The notes below the pieces were generated by a model. It was given only the letters and a program-made list of their open reading frames with translations, searched no databases and was not told the origin of the DNA. Below, piece after piece: positions 34,301 through 45,345 of a stretch of 64,000 nucleotides of DNA; within the stretch, counting starts at the first letter, position 1; every line of letters starts with the position of its first letter. This DNA is from Hymenopellis radicata (Eukaryota; Basidiomycota; Agaricomycetes; Agaricales; Physalacriaceae). The stretch is from positions 1 through 64,000 of the forward strand of contig JADNRX010000112.1 in assembly GCA_015501595.1 (NCBI GenBank), written 5' to 3'. A program made the translations under genes and the position numbers.

Positions 34301-36996
34301 GCGAACTCGCAACCCCAGGTTCAGGAAGTATGCAGATCTCATTTCTGCTTCATCTTGTTTCTGAATGATATCTCTAGGATGTTGACATGATTGATGTCAC
34401 AACTGAGTCTCCTGGCGACGGTGGAGAGCAGGTTCAAGCCTCAAGTGTTACACAGACCCTTACAGTTATTTCTTCATCTTCCGCTGTTCCTGATAGTTCG
34501 ACTGCTGAACCGGTCACACCAGCGACAAAGCGCGCTCATCTTGATGCGCCAATATCAAGTGGCAAGGCTCGCACACCTGAACCGGCAGCGAAGCGCGCAC
34601 GCCTTGATGTTGATGCATCAAAGATGTCAAGTAGCAAGGTTCGCATTATAAACATACCATTCGACCTCTACTTATTCATGGCCCTATAGCGACTGGCTCC
34701 AATATTCACACAGATGATGACAAAGTCATCTCAGTCATCCAGCACGAACATCGGTACAGCCGCATCACTCCCAACATTATCTACAACTACAACACCTTCA
34801 CCTTCGAGCGTGACTTCCACCATTGATATTCTGATAACGCCACTACCTCGACCATCACCGGTACATGACCGTCCAATGACTACATCAGAAAGACTTTTTA
34901 TTCACGACTACCGGAGTTCACGCGTCTTCTCTTACTATCGAGACAGGTTCAGAGGACTGGTTCCTCTTTCTGAAGATGCGCGCTGAGCTGAAATGGGTTG
35001 CCGCGGACATGACACCAGCAAAATGGGCTAAGGCGACAGTAGCGTTCAACCGGCGTCTCGACATAAAGATTCAACCTAAAATGCCTCGTGCATTATCACA
35101 GTTACTCTCAAAGCTTGAGACTGATATTCGTCGGCGTCTCACTACCAAGGATTTCAAGTGTGAGTGTATTCCTTTCCTGGCATCAGCATGTTTCTGATAG
35201 ATTTACAGCACAGTCCGGAAAAGAGCATTTTTGGAAGGAACACTGTTATGCTGTTGATGCGCTTGTGCAAGCATCAGCTACTGTCGCGGAGAAGCAGGTA
35301 GGGGATCATTTTTATATTGGTAATCAGAATTCAACGTCCTTACTCCACTGTTTAGCGTGCAGACCAAATCTGCAAGCGATGTCGCCACTTCAAGTACCCA
35401 CGATCAGAGCATCACGTCCAGTACGGCAATCATCCTCGAAGTCAATGTGACGACGGCGTCTTTTCTACCGCTACCAAAATTCTGTATCCACAGCCACATG
35501 GCGTGTTCGTTTTTCACTCAGGAGGCAAGGTCAATGGTGTCAGTCTTCCACCGCGTATGGAGTTTCGAGCGCTTGAGTTTCTCAAGGCGCTTCGAGAGGT
35601 GGCAGTCAATCTCGCAGCAGAATCATCTGCGGAGACGAATTCACTGCTAGATCTTCTAGCGGAGAACCGGGTCGAGATTGATAACGTAACTTATCTTAAG
35701 CTTTCATTCCTGTCGGAGAATTGTTTCGTCACTCACAATCTCCCTGATATGCTTTTCAGAACTATTCCGGGTTCCCAGAGTCCGACATACCTTCGTTTAC
35801 ACTGCTTAGGTACAACCTGCCTCAGAGTAATTCTATTCTATCTTGCTACTTTGTTCCATGACCAACTTAAGAGTTCATCATTCATTATGACAGTACAGTA
35901 GCCCTTAGGAATTTTAAGATGTTCTAGGATTGTGCCCCCACTGTCAGAGAGGGTAGCCGAGGTTCATGTAAGTCTCCCAGTACTGTTTTGGTGACAGGAA
36001 TTAATGTCTGGAGTGACGTGTGGTCCAATCTTACAGGCCGACAGCGGCCGTCGGGATTTTGAGATGTTCTAGGATTGTGCCCCCACTATCAGAGAGGGTA
36101 GCCGAGGTTCATATGAGTCTCCCAGTACTGTTTTGGTGACAGGAATTAATGTCTGGAGTGACGTGTGGTCCAATCTTACAGGCCGACAGCGGCCGTCGGG
36201 ATTTTGAGATGTTCTAGGATTGTGCCCCCACTATCAGAGAGGGTAGCCGAGGTTCATATGAGTCTCCCAGTACTGTTTTGGTGACAGGAATTAATGTCTG
36301 GAGTGACGTGTGGTCCAATCTTACAGGCCAACAGCGGCCATCGGGATTTTGAGATGTTCTAGGATTGTGCCCCACTTTCAGAGAGGGTAGCTGAGGTCCA
36401 TATGAGTCTCCCTATACCATTTTGGTAGCAGGAATTAATGTCTGAAGTGACGTGTGGTCCGATCTTATCACCCGGTACTGTATACTTTCGACCGGATGTT
36501 CGAATAACGCGTCACGCGGGCCTTCGAACCGAACTTATCCCCTTCCATAACGCATCACGGACCTCGATTTCAGGGGCAGATGGCCCAAAACAGCAAAAAT
36601 TTCGCTCCCGCCTACGGCGGGACGTCCAAATGCGGTAAGTCGGGGCTCCGTGCCTGAAAACGAACTTAGTTCATATAAGTTCGTCGCATAACGCATCACG
36701 ACCGGCGAACATCCGGTCGAAAGTATACAGTAGTAGCTGTCGGATAAGATACTATTATATTTCGTGTCATCTCATCTTGTCTCTCTTCGTCTCAGACTTA
36801 TCTCATAATACATAGACCTGACTCACTACAAAAATACCATCTCAGTATTTAAGTCTTGTTCTTAGTCTACAAACCTCGTTCAATCAACGTAACCCTCAGA
36901 ACACTTTGTTTAACTTCCTTTTCTCTTATCTCAAGTTGGAACGTCTACCTTGACCTTCACATTTGAGAGCGCCGCGCAAGCTTGCCCCTATTTGGA

Positions 36997-37042
<46 letters not shown>

Positions 37043-38114
37043 AATAGTCATAGGGGTGATTCGAACTCTCGCTCTCAAACGGTCAGGCCTTCGGCTTCTC
37101 GGCACAAACGGTCAAACGGTTGACCGTTGGTGGTGGCTGTGCACCCTCAGAATGGCGGGGTTCCTCGGATAGAGGCGTGTAATTTTAAAGGTCGCGTACG
37201 GTTCTGGAAGGACCCGAACACAAAGCTGGGAGAATTCTTGAATTCGGAAGGCGTGGCTGCAGGGAGGGCGATTATAATGCCTAGAAAAAGTCTAGAAATG
37301 GTTCCGATTGGTTGCAGTTCGAAAATGTACCGTTCTACGCGAGTTGAGATATGCACTGACCCCACATTGAGAACGATGAATAGTGATTGTAGGCGTGCGA
37401 CAACTCGGGTTGCCATACTCGACACGACGGCTTCGCTTACGAGTACAGCCACCATCAGCGCGCTGGAAGACATTCAGAATGGCGACGTGAGGAAAGTGAT
37501 GGCAATATACTAAGTTTGACCAGTTGTTGGTGCGAAGGTATCGCGTCCAATGGAAGCAGCAGACATCATTAAAACGGACAGCGCATATCCGCCACTTGCT
37601 ACAGCCGAGATATAGGTAATGGTGTTGATATCTACAAGTCCACCGTGAGAATCAGTCATCTAAGGCAAGGCAGTAGAACATACATCCGACGAGCCATGAA
37701 AGCACGTTCCGGTATTTATCAGAACAGTAGAAATGCGTCCAATAGTATAGCCCCCCACATGTCGGCTGAGCGGATCCCAGCTCAGCCAAAGCAAGGGCTA
37801 TGCAAACTAGAAAAACAGATGCGACAAGCCACTGTCCTGGTATCAGTTCTGGATCTCAGTTGATTTCGAAGGAGAAAACACGGACCCCCCATATCATAGA
37901 GACGGGACCGCCATAGGGAATGGAGAAGACGAGGACGGCACTAGATATCTTGTAAGTCTTGATAACAACTCGTGTAGAGCACATACGCAATGGATGGGAC
38001 TACACCAATGATAGTGAAAGACAACCCCACCAGCTCAAACCAACTGAAATGACGCTTCAGCTCTTGCTTGTAGCCGAGCGCAGCTAGGACGTCTTCGTCT
38101 TTTGACGGGGACAT
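18701..38114 (-). CDS. Amino-acid/GABA-type permease split by a 17-kb intron
   Basis: This APC-family transporter resembles fungal GABA/choline/amino-acid permeases. It starts at 38114 (MSPSKDEDVLAALGYKQELK) and stops at 18701. The N-terminal exons read FSWFELVGLSFTIIGVVPSI, VFSIPYGGPVSMIWG and LALAELGSAQPTCGGLYYW, continuing to ATPSEFKNSPSFVFGSFQN. The C-terminal exons resume with LSLWPDGFAFILSFIAPAW, then ASVHISEEAKNAGMAVPKAI, MMAASRQTFAFSRDGALPMS and the final helices. Between FQN and LSLW lies an intron, donor at 37199 and acceptor at 19944, that now contains three transposon copies. Removing them and one target duplication leaves a 54-nt intron. All joins I tested keep the frame open on both sides, so the coding part looks undamaged. 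Whether a 17-kb intron is still spliced in this fungus is unknown. Confidence 0.75.
19964..19971. repeat. Target-site duplication, left copy (CGGATAGA)
   Basis: The same eight bases occur at 37166-37173, right after the last transposon copy. The match extends two more bases (GG), so the duplication is 8-10 bp depending on where the element is taken to start. Confidence 0.75.
20459..24354 (+). pseudogene. Transposase-like protein with zinc ribbon, copy 1
   Basis: It starts at the ATG at 20459 (MSQSTYEPAAVLEHLTALL); short introns split the gene. After an N-terminal helical part comes a zinc-ribbon-like module: C-P-R-C followed ~30 residues later by C-M-K-C in a G-W-x-x-x-x-P-R-x-V-H-G context. 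This resembles the uncharacterised domain DUF6729 of basidiomycete proteins. Next are RNase-H-fold-like pieces: ILNFDTTYRIAKK (first Asp), then FVVDNCCQM (second Asp) with LDVWHMGRRYADVIVN. A helical domain follows. The C-terminal part has a second Cys/His cluster (I-C-K-R-C-H ... H-P-R-S-Q-C-D). The third acidic residue was not assigned. This copy lacks one C near 22102 (AAGTCAAG versus AAGTCCAAG), which shifts the frame. Confidence 0.65.
24435..24994. repeat. Four ~146-bp tandem repeats in copy 1
   Basis: Units begin GATGTTCTAGGATTGTGCCC and contain GTCTGGAGTGACGTGTGGTC. The outer units are more diverged than the middle ones. The same array occurs in copies 2 (about 30175-30735) and 3 (about 35912-36468). 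Confidence 0.8.
25005..25257. mobile_element. Nested TA-flanked MITE in copy 1
   Basis: This 253-bp stretch is bounded by a perfect 25-bp inverted repeat starting CTGTATACTTTCGACCGG and flanked by TA on both sides. It has no coding capacity. Terminal bases and TA duplication match a Tc1/mariner/pogo-type non-autonomous element. It is present at the same place in copies 2 and 3, so it was inserted before the host element was multiplied. Confidence 0.75.
26183..30092 (+). pseudogene. Transposase-like protein with zinc ribbon, copy 2
   Basis: The architecture is the same as copy 1, and this copy keeps the nine bases (GAAACCCTC) that copy 1 lacks. Frameshifts by single bases occur at different places from copy 1 (near 27149, 27205, 27446 and 27947). 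Comparing the three copies, an open frame is available at each of these sites in at least one other copy. Confidence 0.6.
30744..30997. mobile_element. Nested TA-flanked MITE in copy 2
   Basis: Same element and position as in copy 1, with a one-base insertion in the right inverted repeat (GAACAATCC instead of GAACATCC). Confidence 0.7.
31921..35901 (+). pseudogene. Transposase-like protein with zinc ribbon, copy 3
   Basis: Same gene as in copies 1 and 2. Private single-base changes include a missing A near 32403, an extra T near 32525, an extra A near 32698, an extra T near 33834 and an extra T near 34900. The last exon is extended past the stop used in copy 1 because of an extra A near 35814. 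Confidence 0.6.
36478..36730. mobile_element. Nested TA-flanked MITE in copy 3
   Basis: Same 253-bp element as in copy 1 with both inverted repeats intact and flanking TA. Confidence 0.75.
37166..37173. repeat. Target-site duplication, right copy (CGGATAGA)
   Basis: Partner of 19964-19971. It lies in the permease intron 26 nt from the splice donor. Confidence 0.75.
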
Positions 38115-38817
38115 GGGGTACGAAGGCAAAAATGTGACGCATATGGACTTTGAGCTTATCAGTGTCGTATTCAATGACAAGGAACACATTCAAATCATCA
38201 CCAGGTCAAGCTCAACGCTGACTTTGAGAAGGCGAAGTCCCACAGTTGTCAGAACATGACTTCGGGAGAAAAGAGCCCATCCATCAGGTGACTGATGGCG
38301 GACGAGACGAGACCCGAAGCTTTGCAGAAATCACAAATGCAGCAAAAGCGCTGAACTGAACCCGAGGGCGGTGATCCTATGTCCAAAGTAGGCGGGAAGC
38401 GGTCTGAGCATGCCGTGCTCTAGAACGCGCCAGAAAGCGTGTCGAAGCTGTCCTCTTTCTGGGATTGACGAGCACAGGATGTTCTTGAAGCTATACGCAG
38501 CGTGAGCATTTGACAAGTCGGGAATCTCGGGCCTGAGGGTTCGTATTTTTAAGCGGAGTGACTCTGCCCGGCATCCCGGCATCGGCACGAGCACGTCTCT
38601 TGAGTCTTCACCACGTCGTAGAATATATCTTTGGTTCTCGGCTCACTCACATTTTGGTCTCTTAGTCTCGCCATCCGAACGTCTGTTGTATCGACCGCTT
38701 GAGACTCTCAAACCTCGCACACCGCGCAAACCACCCCGTCCTCGTTCCGAAACAAGTGATAGCTGTGTCTCGCCCACAGATGTCTTGCGTTCCCTAATGT
38801 GGGCTCAAGCCTCGAGG
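38115..38817. other. Intergenic between divergent permease and secreted-protein genes
   Basis: This is the shared upstream region of two divergent genes. Short frames only; no gene recognised. Confidence 0.5.
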
Positions 38818-38825
38818 TATAAAAG
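38818..38825 (+). promoter_or_regulatory. TATA box of secreted-protein gene
   Basis: TATAAAAG lies ~130 nt before the ATG at 38955. A pyrimidine-rich leader (CTTTCTTCTTCTTCG) follows, as is common for strongly expressed fungal genes. Confidence 0.55.
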
Positions 38826-38954
38826 CCTTCCCTCCTGCTCCTTGATATCCTCATTCACTTTCTTCACCACCACCTTTTGATCACCTTTCTTCTTCTTCGA
38901 AAACTGATCCTTTTCAACTTGTTATTTTTTATTTTAGTTAACTTTTCTTTCAAC

Positions 38955-39609
38955 ATGTTCGCTTCATCCATCGTTGCTCTTTCCATCGCTGCTTTCGCCT
39001 CTGCCTCTCCCTTGGCCGCGCGTGGCGGGTCCAGCTGCTCGCCCAACTTTGAGGGCGCGGGTCTCCGCGTCGTGGACTCGTTCTGCTCCTTGGAATTCGG
39101 TCCTTCCGCTGCCAATGCGCTCGCGCCCGTCATCTCCAGCAGCTTCCGAGGTGCTAATGCAGTCGACTGGCACTTCCAGCAGACTGGTCAGCCCGTCGTT
39201 GGCTACATCATCAAGTACGTGTCTCTCCATCCTCTCATATTACTTCTTGCGTTCTCATCTTGATACGTAGGGATGTTGGCAACAACAACCTCGCTGTCTC
39301 TGCCCGTGTTGACGGCAGTATCCTCCTCGACAAGGCCTCTGACAGCGGTAACGCCCCGTTAGTATCTTCCCATACATTTTCCCGGTCAGTAGCACTAACA
39401 ACTTGTTTTGCAGTGACCAGATCTGGACCGTTCAGTGTGACACTTGCGCTACTGGTATTTCGGGAATCCACGGCAGAGTCGCTTCTCAGTGCATCATCCG
39501 TTCGTCTGGCCTCAACGGCGGATGTGTCGCCGTTGGACCTGACGCCAAGAGTCCCGCCTATGTCACCAACAGCGGTGCTTGCCAGAAATTCGACTTCTTT
39601 ACCAACTGA
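38955..39609 (+). CDS. Small secreted cysteine-containing protein
   Basis: It starts at 38955 with a clear signal peptide (MFASSIVALSIAAFASASPL, cleavage likely after ASA or a few residues later at L-A-A-R). Two introns (39215-39271 and about 39358-39414) separate three exons, giving a protein of roughly 180-185 residues. The mature part contains about seven cysteines, including C-S-P-N-F, F-C-S, W-T-V-Q-C-D-T-C, S-Q-C-I-I-R and G-G-C-V, and ends GACQKFDFFTN. A TATA box and CT-rich leader suggest good expression. The function is unknown. An extracellular or effector-like role is possible but not shown. The second intron has two plausible donors that change two or three residues. Confidence 0.75.
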
Positions 39610-40194
39610 GAGCTGGATGAAGCACGCTAGAGTTGATGACAGATGATGATGATGATGTTTCGGTTTTTAGCATGGACTTTACTTTTTTACGAGCGTTGTA
39701 GTGGAGTGGTTTTATATATCGGTGTGTGCACACCAACATGGCAATGGGCTGAAACTAAGCCAGACTTTCGGCAAGTACTACGCACTGCTCACATTTTTTA
39801 TGTCAGGATCTATGTTTCTCTGGCGTTGCTCGGACCGCAAGCCAATGTGGTGCACTACTTATTAGAGGAACAACTCTTTTTGTGCCGACACTGATGAGGA
39901 GCGCGCCTGATACCGCGACGACTGCAGGCATCGGCCTGGAACATCGAAAGAAGGAACGTGCCAGTGCGAGTCAGTTGCGTGTCCGCTGACATATGCCTTG
40001 CCCTTCATCTGTAGCCTGCGCGTTGATCTTCATTGCATTGCACGCTGCTCGAGAATTCTCCCTGTCCGAGCTGCTTTGCGGATTGCTCACTTCTTCACGG
40101 TGTCGGGATATAAAGCAAGGTAAGTCACTGAAATGTTTCACCGTCCACACCCCAGCAAACTGTCCTTCTCGACTTAGTACCTTCATCTCTCAAG
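39610..40194. other. Intergenic with TATA element
   Basis: Nothing coding is recognised. ATATAAAG near 40108-40115, about 85 nt before the next ATG, is a likely TATA box. Confidence 0.45.
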
Positions 40195-41099
40195 ATGCAC
40201 TACAGCGTTCTATTCACTACCCTCCTCGCCATGATCTCAATGGCGAAAGCAACACCTACGGAAAGCTCCGTTAGTAATCTGTTTGTTCCCCCTTTGTTCA
40301 GAGTTGAGCGCAGGAACTTAGCGCCGCGAAAGAGGCTCGGACGTGTCGGCCTGCCCGGCTCAGTGGAAATCCCACGTTAGGGAGCTCAACGCCCTAAAGC
40401 TGGGCTCCGGGGACGCGTACGAGTCCTTCTGCGAGAACCCAAGCACCGAGACAGCCCAGCCGCTCTGTGCTTACTCGTGACGGAAATTCTAGACATCGTT
40501 CGTGGACTTCTCAATGAACTTTTGGTACCGTTTCACTCTCTCCACCGGATGTTGATCTGGATGCATAACTACTGGTAGGGGACCAATTTTTACACCGACA
40601 GGTGCCAAGGCGCTCAACATGTTAAGAAGGACCGTGACGAGCAGTCGGATCATGTAAGTATTCAAGTGTTTATTTCTCTTTTACTTGTCCTTCCTCAATC
40701 GAAAGCAGACGACGGCGTGCGCATCGACGAAGGACAAACTTGACGCGGCGGGCAGCGACTTTGCGAATAGCTTGAATGCGTACTGCAAGAACTCGAACGA
40801 TCAAACCAAGAAGGTTATGTGCGACGCTTTGTCCGCTGTGGCGGTACGTTCTGATCGCAACTCAAAATTTTATTCTCATGGCTTTGGTAGCATGACCTTG
40901 ATAGCGACAAGTTATCTGCGGTGATTAGAATTTGTGGGGGACATAGTGGTTCAAGCGTTGGCGGGAAGACAACGCTCGTAGGGATCAGTGGGAGCACAAC
41001 ACTCGGTGGGAAAACAACTTCCCGAGTCGGTGGTACAACAGCCTCAGTCGGCGGGAAAACAACTTCGCTTGGCGTACCACAACGCTCGGCCACCGCTTG
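40195..41099 (+). CDS. Putative small secreted protein, Thr/Gly-repeat 3' region
   Basis: It starts at 40195 with a signal peptide (MHYSVLFTTLLAMISMAKAT). Recognisable later exon pieces are ELNALKLGSGDAYESFC, SFVDFSMNFW, FYTDRCQGAQHVKKDRDEQ and KDKLDAAGSDFANSLNAYC. They share spaced cysteines, which fits one secreted protein spread over five or six exons. The exons around 40330-40500 do not join cleanly in my reading. The 3' stretch (about 40945-41090) repeats GGKTT/GGTTA-like codons and may be coding or only a minisatellite. In the splice phase I prefer, the protein ends shortly after 40925. Function unknown. Confidence 0.4.
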
Positions 41100-41143
41100 A
41101 CTGCTGATCGGTCATTTTTTCTGAGATTGATGTACAGAAAGAC

Positions 41144-42383
41144 TCAGGCTGTTAGAATATCAGTGCTCTTGGTAACGTCAGCCCATTCATCTTGATTCTT
41201 CAAAGCCTTCTTCAACTCCTCTTGGACTGCCTCGTAGCAATCCGTTCCCAACAAGAGCGAAGACGGCATCGTCTTCCCCGAAGCGCCGCCTTCTCCATGC
41301 AGGACATCTACGATGATTAGAGCCCCTCGACGCGGATCGCCGGGCTGCTTGAGACTGGCGGCTGTCAAACGACATCATCAGGACTATGGTGGTGGTACTT
41401 AAGAAAGTCATGGTAGAACCGACCTCTGAGAACCCCGTCCCCATGCGTTGCATAGGATTTGTAGTCCTCTATGCGAGGAGTGTAAGGAGTACGCTTCGTG
41501 TCTGAAAGAACAGGAGTTCGGAAGAAGCCAAAATCGACAGAGATGCTTCGCAGTCCAAGAGGGGAGATTTCGAGGTCTAAACTCTCGGAGATGCCTAAAG
41601 ACTTGCGTAAAGAACAAAAGAAGCGAGTGTTCATAGCTCGTTACCTCTTAGCGCGTACTTGCTAGCATTGTAAACCCCGGTCGCAACGGCCGAAGGACTG
41701 GAAGTGTTTCAATGCTTTGAACTGGTAGAATGAATTTAACTTACTGCCATCCGAAACGAGATCCAATCCACACAATAGTACCAGAGCGTTTTTCCCTCAT
41801 GAAAGGCAGGACAGCGCGCGCGACATTCATGGCTCCAAATACGTTGGTGCTGTGAAGGTTAACATCTATCTGTAGCTGGGATTGGGTCGGCTACTGACTT
41901 GAACATGTTGAACGTTTCCTGTGGTCTACGAACAATTAGTATCAGGAAACGTTCAACGATCTGAGGATGGCGCTTACGTGCTTTCCTCGATCGTACCAGT
42001 ATGAAGATATCCTGCGAATGTCGCGTTTGAGTGATGTGCGTGATGACTCTGAATGAATGTTCAAATCACCAGCATTGTTAACAAGAACATCAATTTTTCC
42101 ATAGAGGTCCGCCGCAGCTTGGGCAGTTGCGTGAAGAGAGTCCAAGGGAGCAGTAACATCGAGTTCAAGGACTTTGGCTCCGAGAGCTTTCATGTCGTCT
42201 AGGTTGGAAAGGGAGGCTGAGCGAGCAGTGGCGATGACGTGGTCGCCTCTTTCTAGCGCAGCGAGAACGAGTTCGTGGCCTATACCAGACCTACAATCCA
42301 AGGGATAGTTAGGAAAAAGTCAGAAATCGAAGGAGGCTGGGTACGATGTTCCAGTGATTAGCCAGACGAGCGGGGGCGACATG
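41144..42383 (-). CDS. Short-chain dehydrogenase/reductase
   Basis: This is a classical SDR with NAD(P) binding. It starts at 42383 (MSPPLVWLITGTS) and splices to SGIGHELVLAALERGD, completing the T-G-x-x-x-G-x-G motif. LELDVTA and VLVNNAG follow. After short exons, the segment LHSTNVFGAMNVARAVLPFM leads to the Ser-containing strand (GTIVWIGSRFG). The active-site Y-N-A-S-K is followed by ISESLDLEISPLGLRSISVDF. The C-terminal exon ends STDILTA. It is paralogous to the SDR at 60145-61346, with matching exon junctions and C-terminal wording (EWADV-KSTD). The substrate cannot be told; relatives reduce or oxidise steroids, retinoids and small carbonyls. Confidence 0.75.
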
Positions 42384-43025
42384 ATGGTAGCGGACGAGAG
42401 ATAGAGTAACAGCACCGATAGATTCGACACCAACCAACCGGCGCTCCACCACGCCGATCAGATTGTTGGCGACTCAGTGACAGAAGCCATCAAGCACCGA
42501 GTCCCCTTTGAAGTATTGAATGGGCCGAGAAGTGGGTTACTTCAACGCCACCAGGCGGGGATGGTATGCGGTGAGATCACCGTCATGGTGTTCTACTGGT
42601 GATCCTCGAGTTTTGTCTACATTGTGGCCAGAACGCCAGTGAAAGCGTTTGGAAGTCTGCATAGTCGAATGCTTCGTTTACGAATACCTGCATCAACCAA
42701 GGTCTGGCGAACAGATGCCCGTCCTAGCGAAGGAACGCTACCTATCTTATCGCAGAAGGCTTTTCTGGCTCATCTTATCAGATTAGATGTCCAAAGTAGT
42801 CTTTTTCTCATCTGGACACACACAATGACCCTCATCAAGATATCTATATCTCAGATCTCTTCTTCATCGTGAAAATGGGCTCAACATTCGAAGAGATATG
42901 TGCAAAAATCTCGCAGAAATGGGGGAACGAGTCTTTGCATTTGTTTCCCCTGACCAATTCGGCTCTCTTGACGACCACGACAACGATCTCATCGGTAACG
43001 ACGACTAGACTGACGCCGACGAGTC
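42384..43025. other. Intergenic between divergent SDR and ferroxidase
   Basis: Shared upstream region; no additional gene or convincing regulatory motif seen. Confidence 0.45.
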
Positions 43026-45228
43026 ATGATCACCACGGCGGCCGTGGCGCTGCTCCTCGCTGCCCCCGCCCTTGCTGGCGTCCATGAGGTCTGGTGGGAT
43101 ATCACCTACGTTCACGCCAACCCCGACGGCCTCTATCCGCGTCGTGTTATCGGCGTCAATGGAACGTGGCCGTGAGTTGTACGCCTCATTCCATTGCTGC
43201 TACTCAAACAAGCTCAGACCGCCGCCTATTCAAGTTAGCTCGACCGATTCTCTTTTGGTGCACGCCCACAATTCGCTAGAGGAGCCGACGACGCTGCATC
43301 ACCATGGAATGCTTTTTAATGGCTCGTCTTGGATGGATGGCGCTCTGGGGCTCTCCGAATGGTTGGTTATCTTCTACTCTGTGCGCCAAAATGCCTCATT
43401 ATTCGTAGTGGTATCCCCCAGGCGGCGACTTTGACTACGTGATACCTATCGATGCTTCTGGGCAACACGGTACCTTTTGGGTCCATGGACATTCAAGAGT
43501 ATGCCCTAATTTAACGCATATATGCGTGTCATTCTAACGATTTATTGTAGGGCCATTATGTAGACGGCTTGCGAGCACCTGTTCTCATCCACCCGCCCCA
43601 TGAAGCGCATAATTACGATGACGAGTTCACCGTTGTACTCGGTGACTGGTATCACGATGAACATGCGGTCTTGATGAAGGAATTCCTCAGCACCGATAAT
43701 CCCGATGGAGTCGAGCCAGTTCCGGACTCTCCTCTTCTCTACTACTCGCATGTCCCAACAGCGTTCAACGAGAATGCAACGCTGTCATTTGAGGCGGGCA
43801 AGACTTATCGCCTGAGGATCATCAATACCTCTGCCTTTGCGATGTTCATGTTTTGGATAGACGGTCACGATATGCGCTTGGTGAGCATCTTGACGTCTTA
43901 AAGAAAATTTACTGAGAGTTCGTTAGATTGAAGTAGACGGCATAGATATAGAGGAATCACCCATAGATCTCATCAGCCTCAGTGTTGCTCAGCGTTATTC
44001 CGTGCTAGTCACGGCTCGCAATGACACCAGCTCGAATTGGGTGGTGCATGCTAATATGGATACCAGTATGTTCGACGAAGTTCCCGAAACCCTTAATCCT
44101 AGTAAGTATCTAGATATCATGGCAACTTTGGGTTGACTGCTCTTCACAGATTCAACATCCACTATCGTATATTCTTCTGATGCTAAGACTGTCGACCTCG
44201 GCTTCATCACGGAATATTCGATTGTTAATGATACAGCTCTCACCCCACTTGAAGCATTTGCGGCGCCTCCTGCGACCCGTACGATTGAACTCGTCGCAGA
44301 TTTCAACGAGATGACAGATGGTACTAACCGTGGTATGTTCAACGAAATCACATACACGGCACCTCTTGTCCCCGCTTTGTTTAGCGAGCTCACTCTCGGC
44401 CCCAACGCGACTGTTGCGACAGCGTATGGTCCTAATAGTTTCGTCCTGGAACACCTTGAAGTGGTTGATTTCGTGATCAAGAATGCTGACGACAACATGC
44501 ACCCTTTGTACGTCCTCCTTCTTCCCTTTCCATGGGCGATGAAGTTAACCAACGCCATAGCCACTTCCACGGACACGTCCCCATGATTGTCAGCCGCTCT
44601 CCTGACTACGAGTCTGTCCCGTCATACCCACCACCCTCGGCCTATCAACCCAATCCTATGCGACGCGACACCATCGATGTGCCCGCTGGCGGATCCGCTA
44701 CACTGCGCATCATCGCTGACAATCCAGGCGCGTGGTTCATGCACTGCCATATCGAATGGCACCTCGAGTCCGGTCTTGCCATCCAGCTTATCGAGGCCCC
44801 TCTAGTGGCTCAAGAGCGCTCTGAAGGCCGAGTGCCCGGTATAATGGCAGAACATTGTAATGCCGTAGGGATGAAGCACAGTGGCAACGCTGCAGGTCAT
44901 AATTCGGCGGAGGATTTGAGTGGGTGGCCGTTGGGCCCCAAGCCAAAGGGCGATGAATTGAGAAGAGGAAAGGGACAGAAGATGAGCGGCGGTCTGTACT
45001 GGTATTGGCTCGCATATTGGCATTTCGGTGCGATCGCTGGGTATGCTTTTTTGCTCTTCAATAGTGTTGTGTGTCTGATTGTGGCTCTGAAGGTTGACTT
45101 TGGCGGCGTTGGGTACAGCCATCTGGTACTCTGTGATTGCCAAACGCCCGGAACCAGAGTTGGACGAAGAAGTGCAGGAAGAGGAGAAGAAGGTGTTGTT
45201 GCCACCCATGTCGGAACTGAAGCTGTGA
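43026..45228 (+). CDS. Fet3-type multicopper ferroxidase, membrane-anchored
   Basis: This plasma-membrane multicopper oxidase oxidises Fe2+ for high-affinity uptake. It starts at 43026 with a signal peptide ([18 protein letters not shown]). Copper motifs in order: T-L-H-H-H-G, W-V-H-G-H-S, H-P-F-H-F-H-G-H (split by an intron that starts GTACGTCC near 44509), and [12 protein letters not shown]. The segment VEPVP matches the position of the iron-site Glu of yeast Fet3 (E185). After the copper domains, an intron near 45042-45093 leads in frame to one membrane helix ([14 protein letters not shown]) and an acidic cytoplasmic tail ending SELKL at 45228. That C-terminal anchor separates it from secreted laccases. 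Yeast Fet3 works with the permease Ftr1; no Ftr1 gene is visible here. About eight introns keep the frame open. Confidence 0.85.
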
Positions 45229-45345
45229 AATCAGTAATGTGCACTCACGAGGATATCAACTTGACTTATTTTAGGCTCCTGTTCCTAGTGAGCAGAATGT
45301 AGCTGCTACAGCATGCCGGCTGCCAGTCGACTAGCACTGAATGCC

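Larger units (their letters stand above)
31435..37165 (+). mobile_element. DNA transposon of unassigned family, copy 3 of 3
   Basis: This 5731-bp copy is joined to copy 2 by CGGATA (31429-31434) and followed by the full target duplication CGGATAGA at 37166-37173. Internal organisation is as in copy 1. The poly(A) tract near 37003-37039 is slightly longer than in the other copies. Confidence 0.85.
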
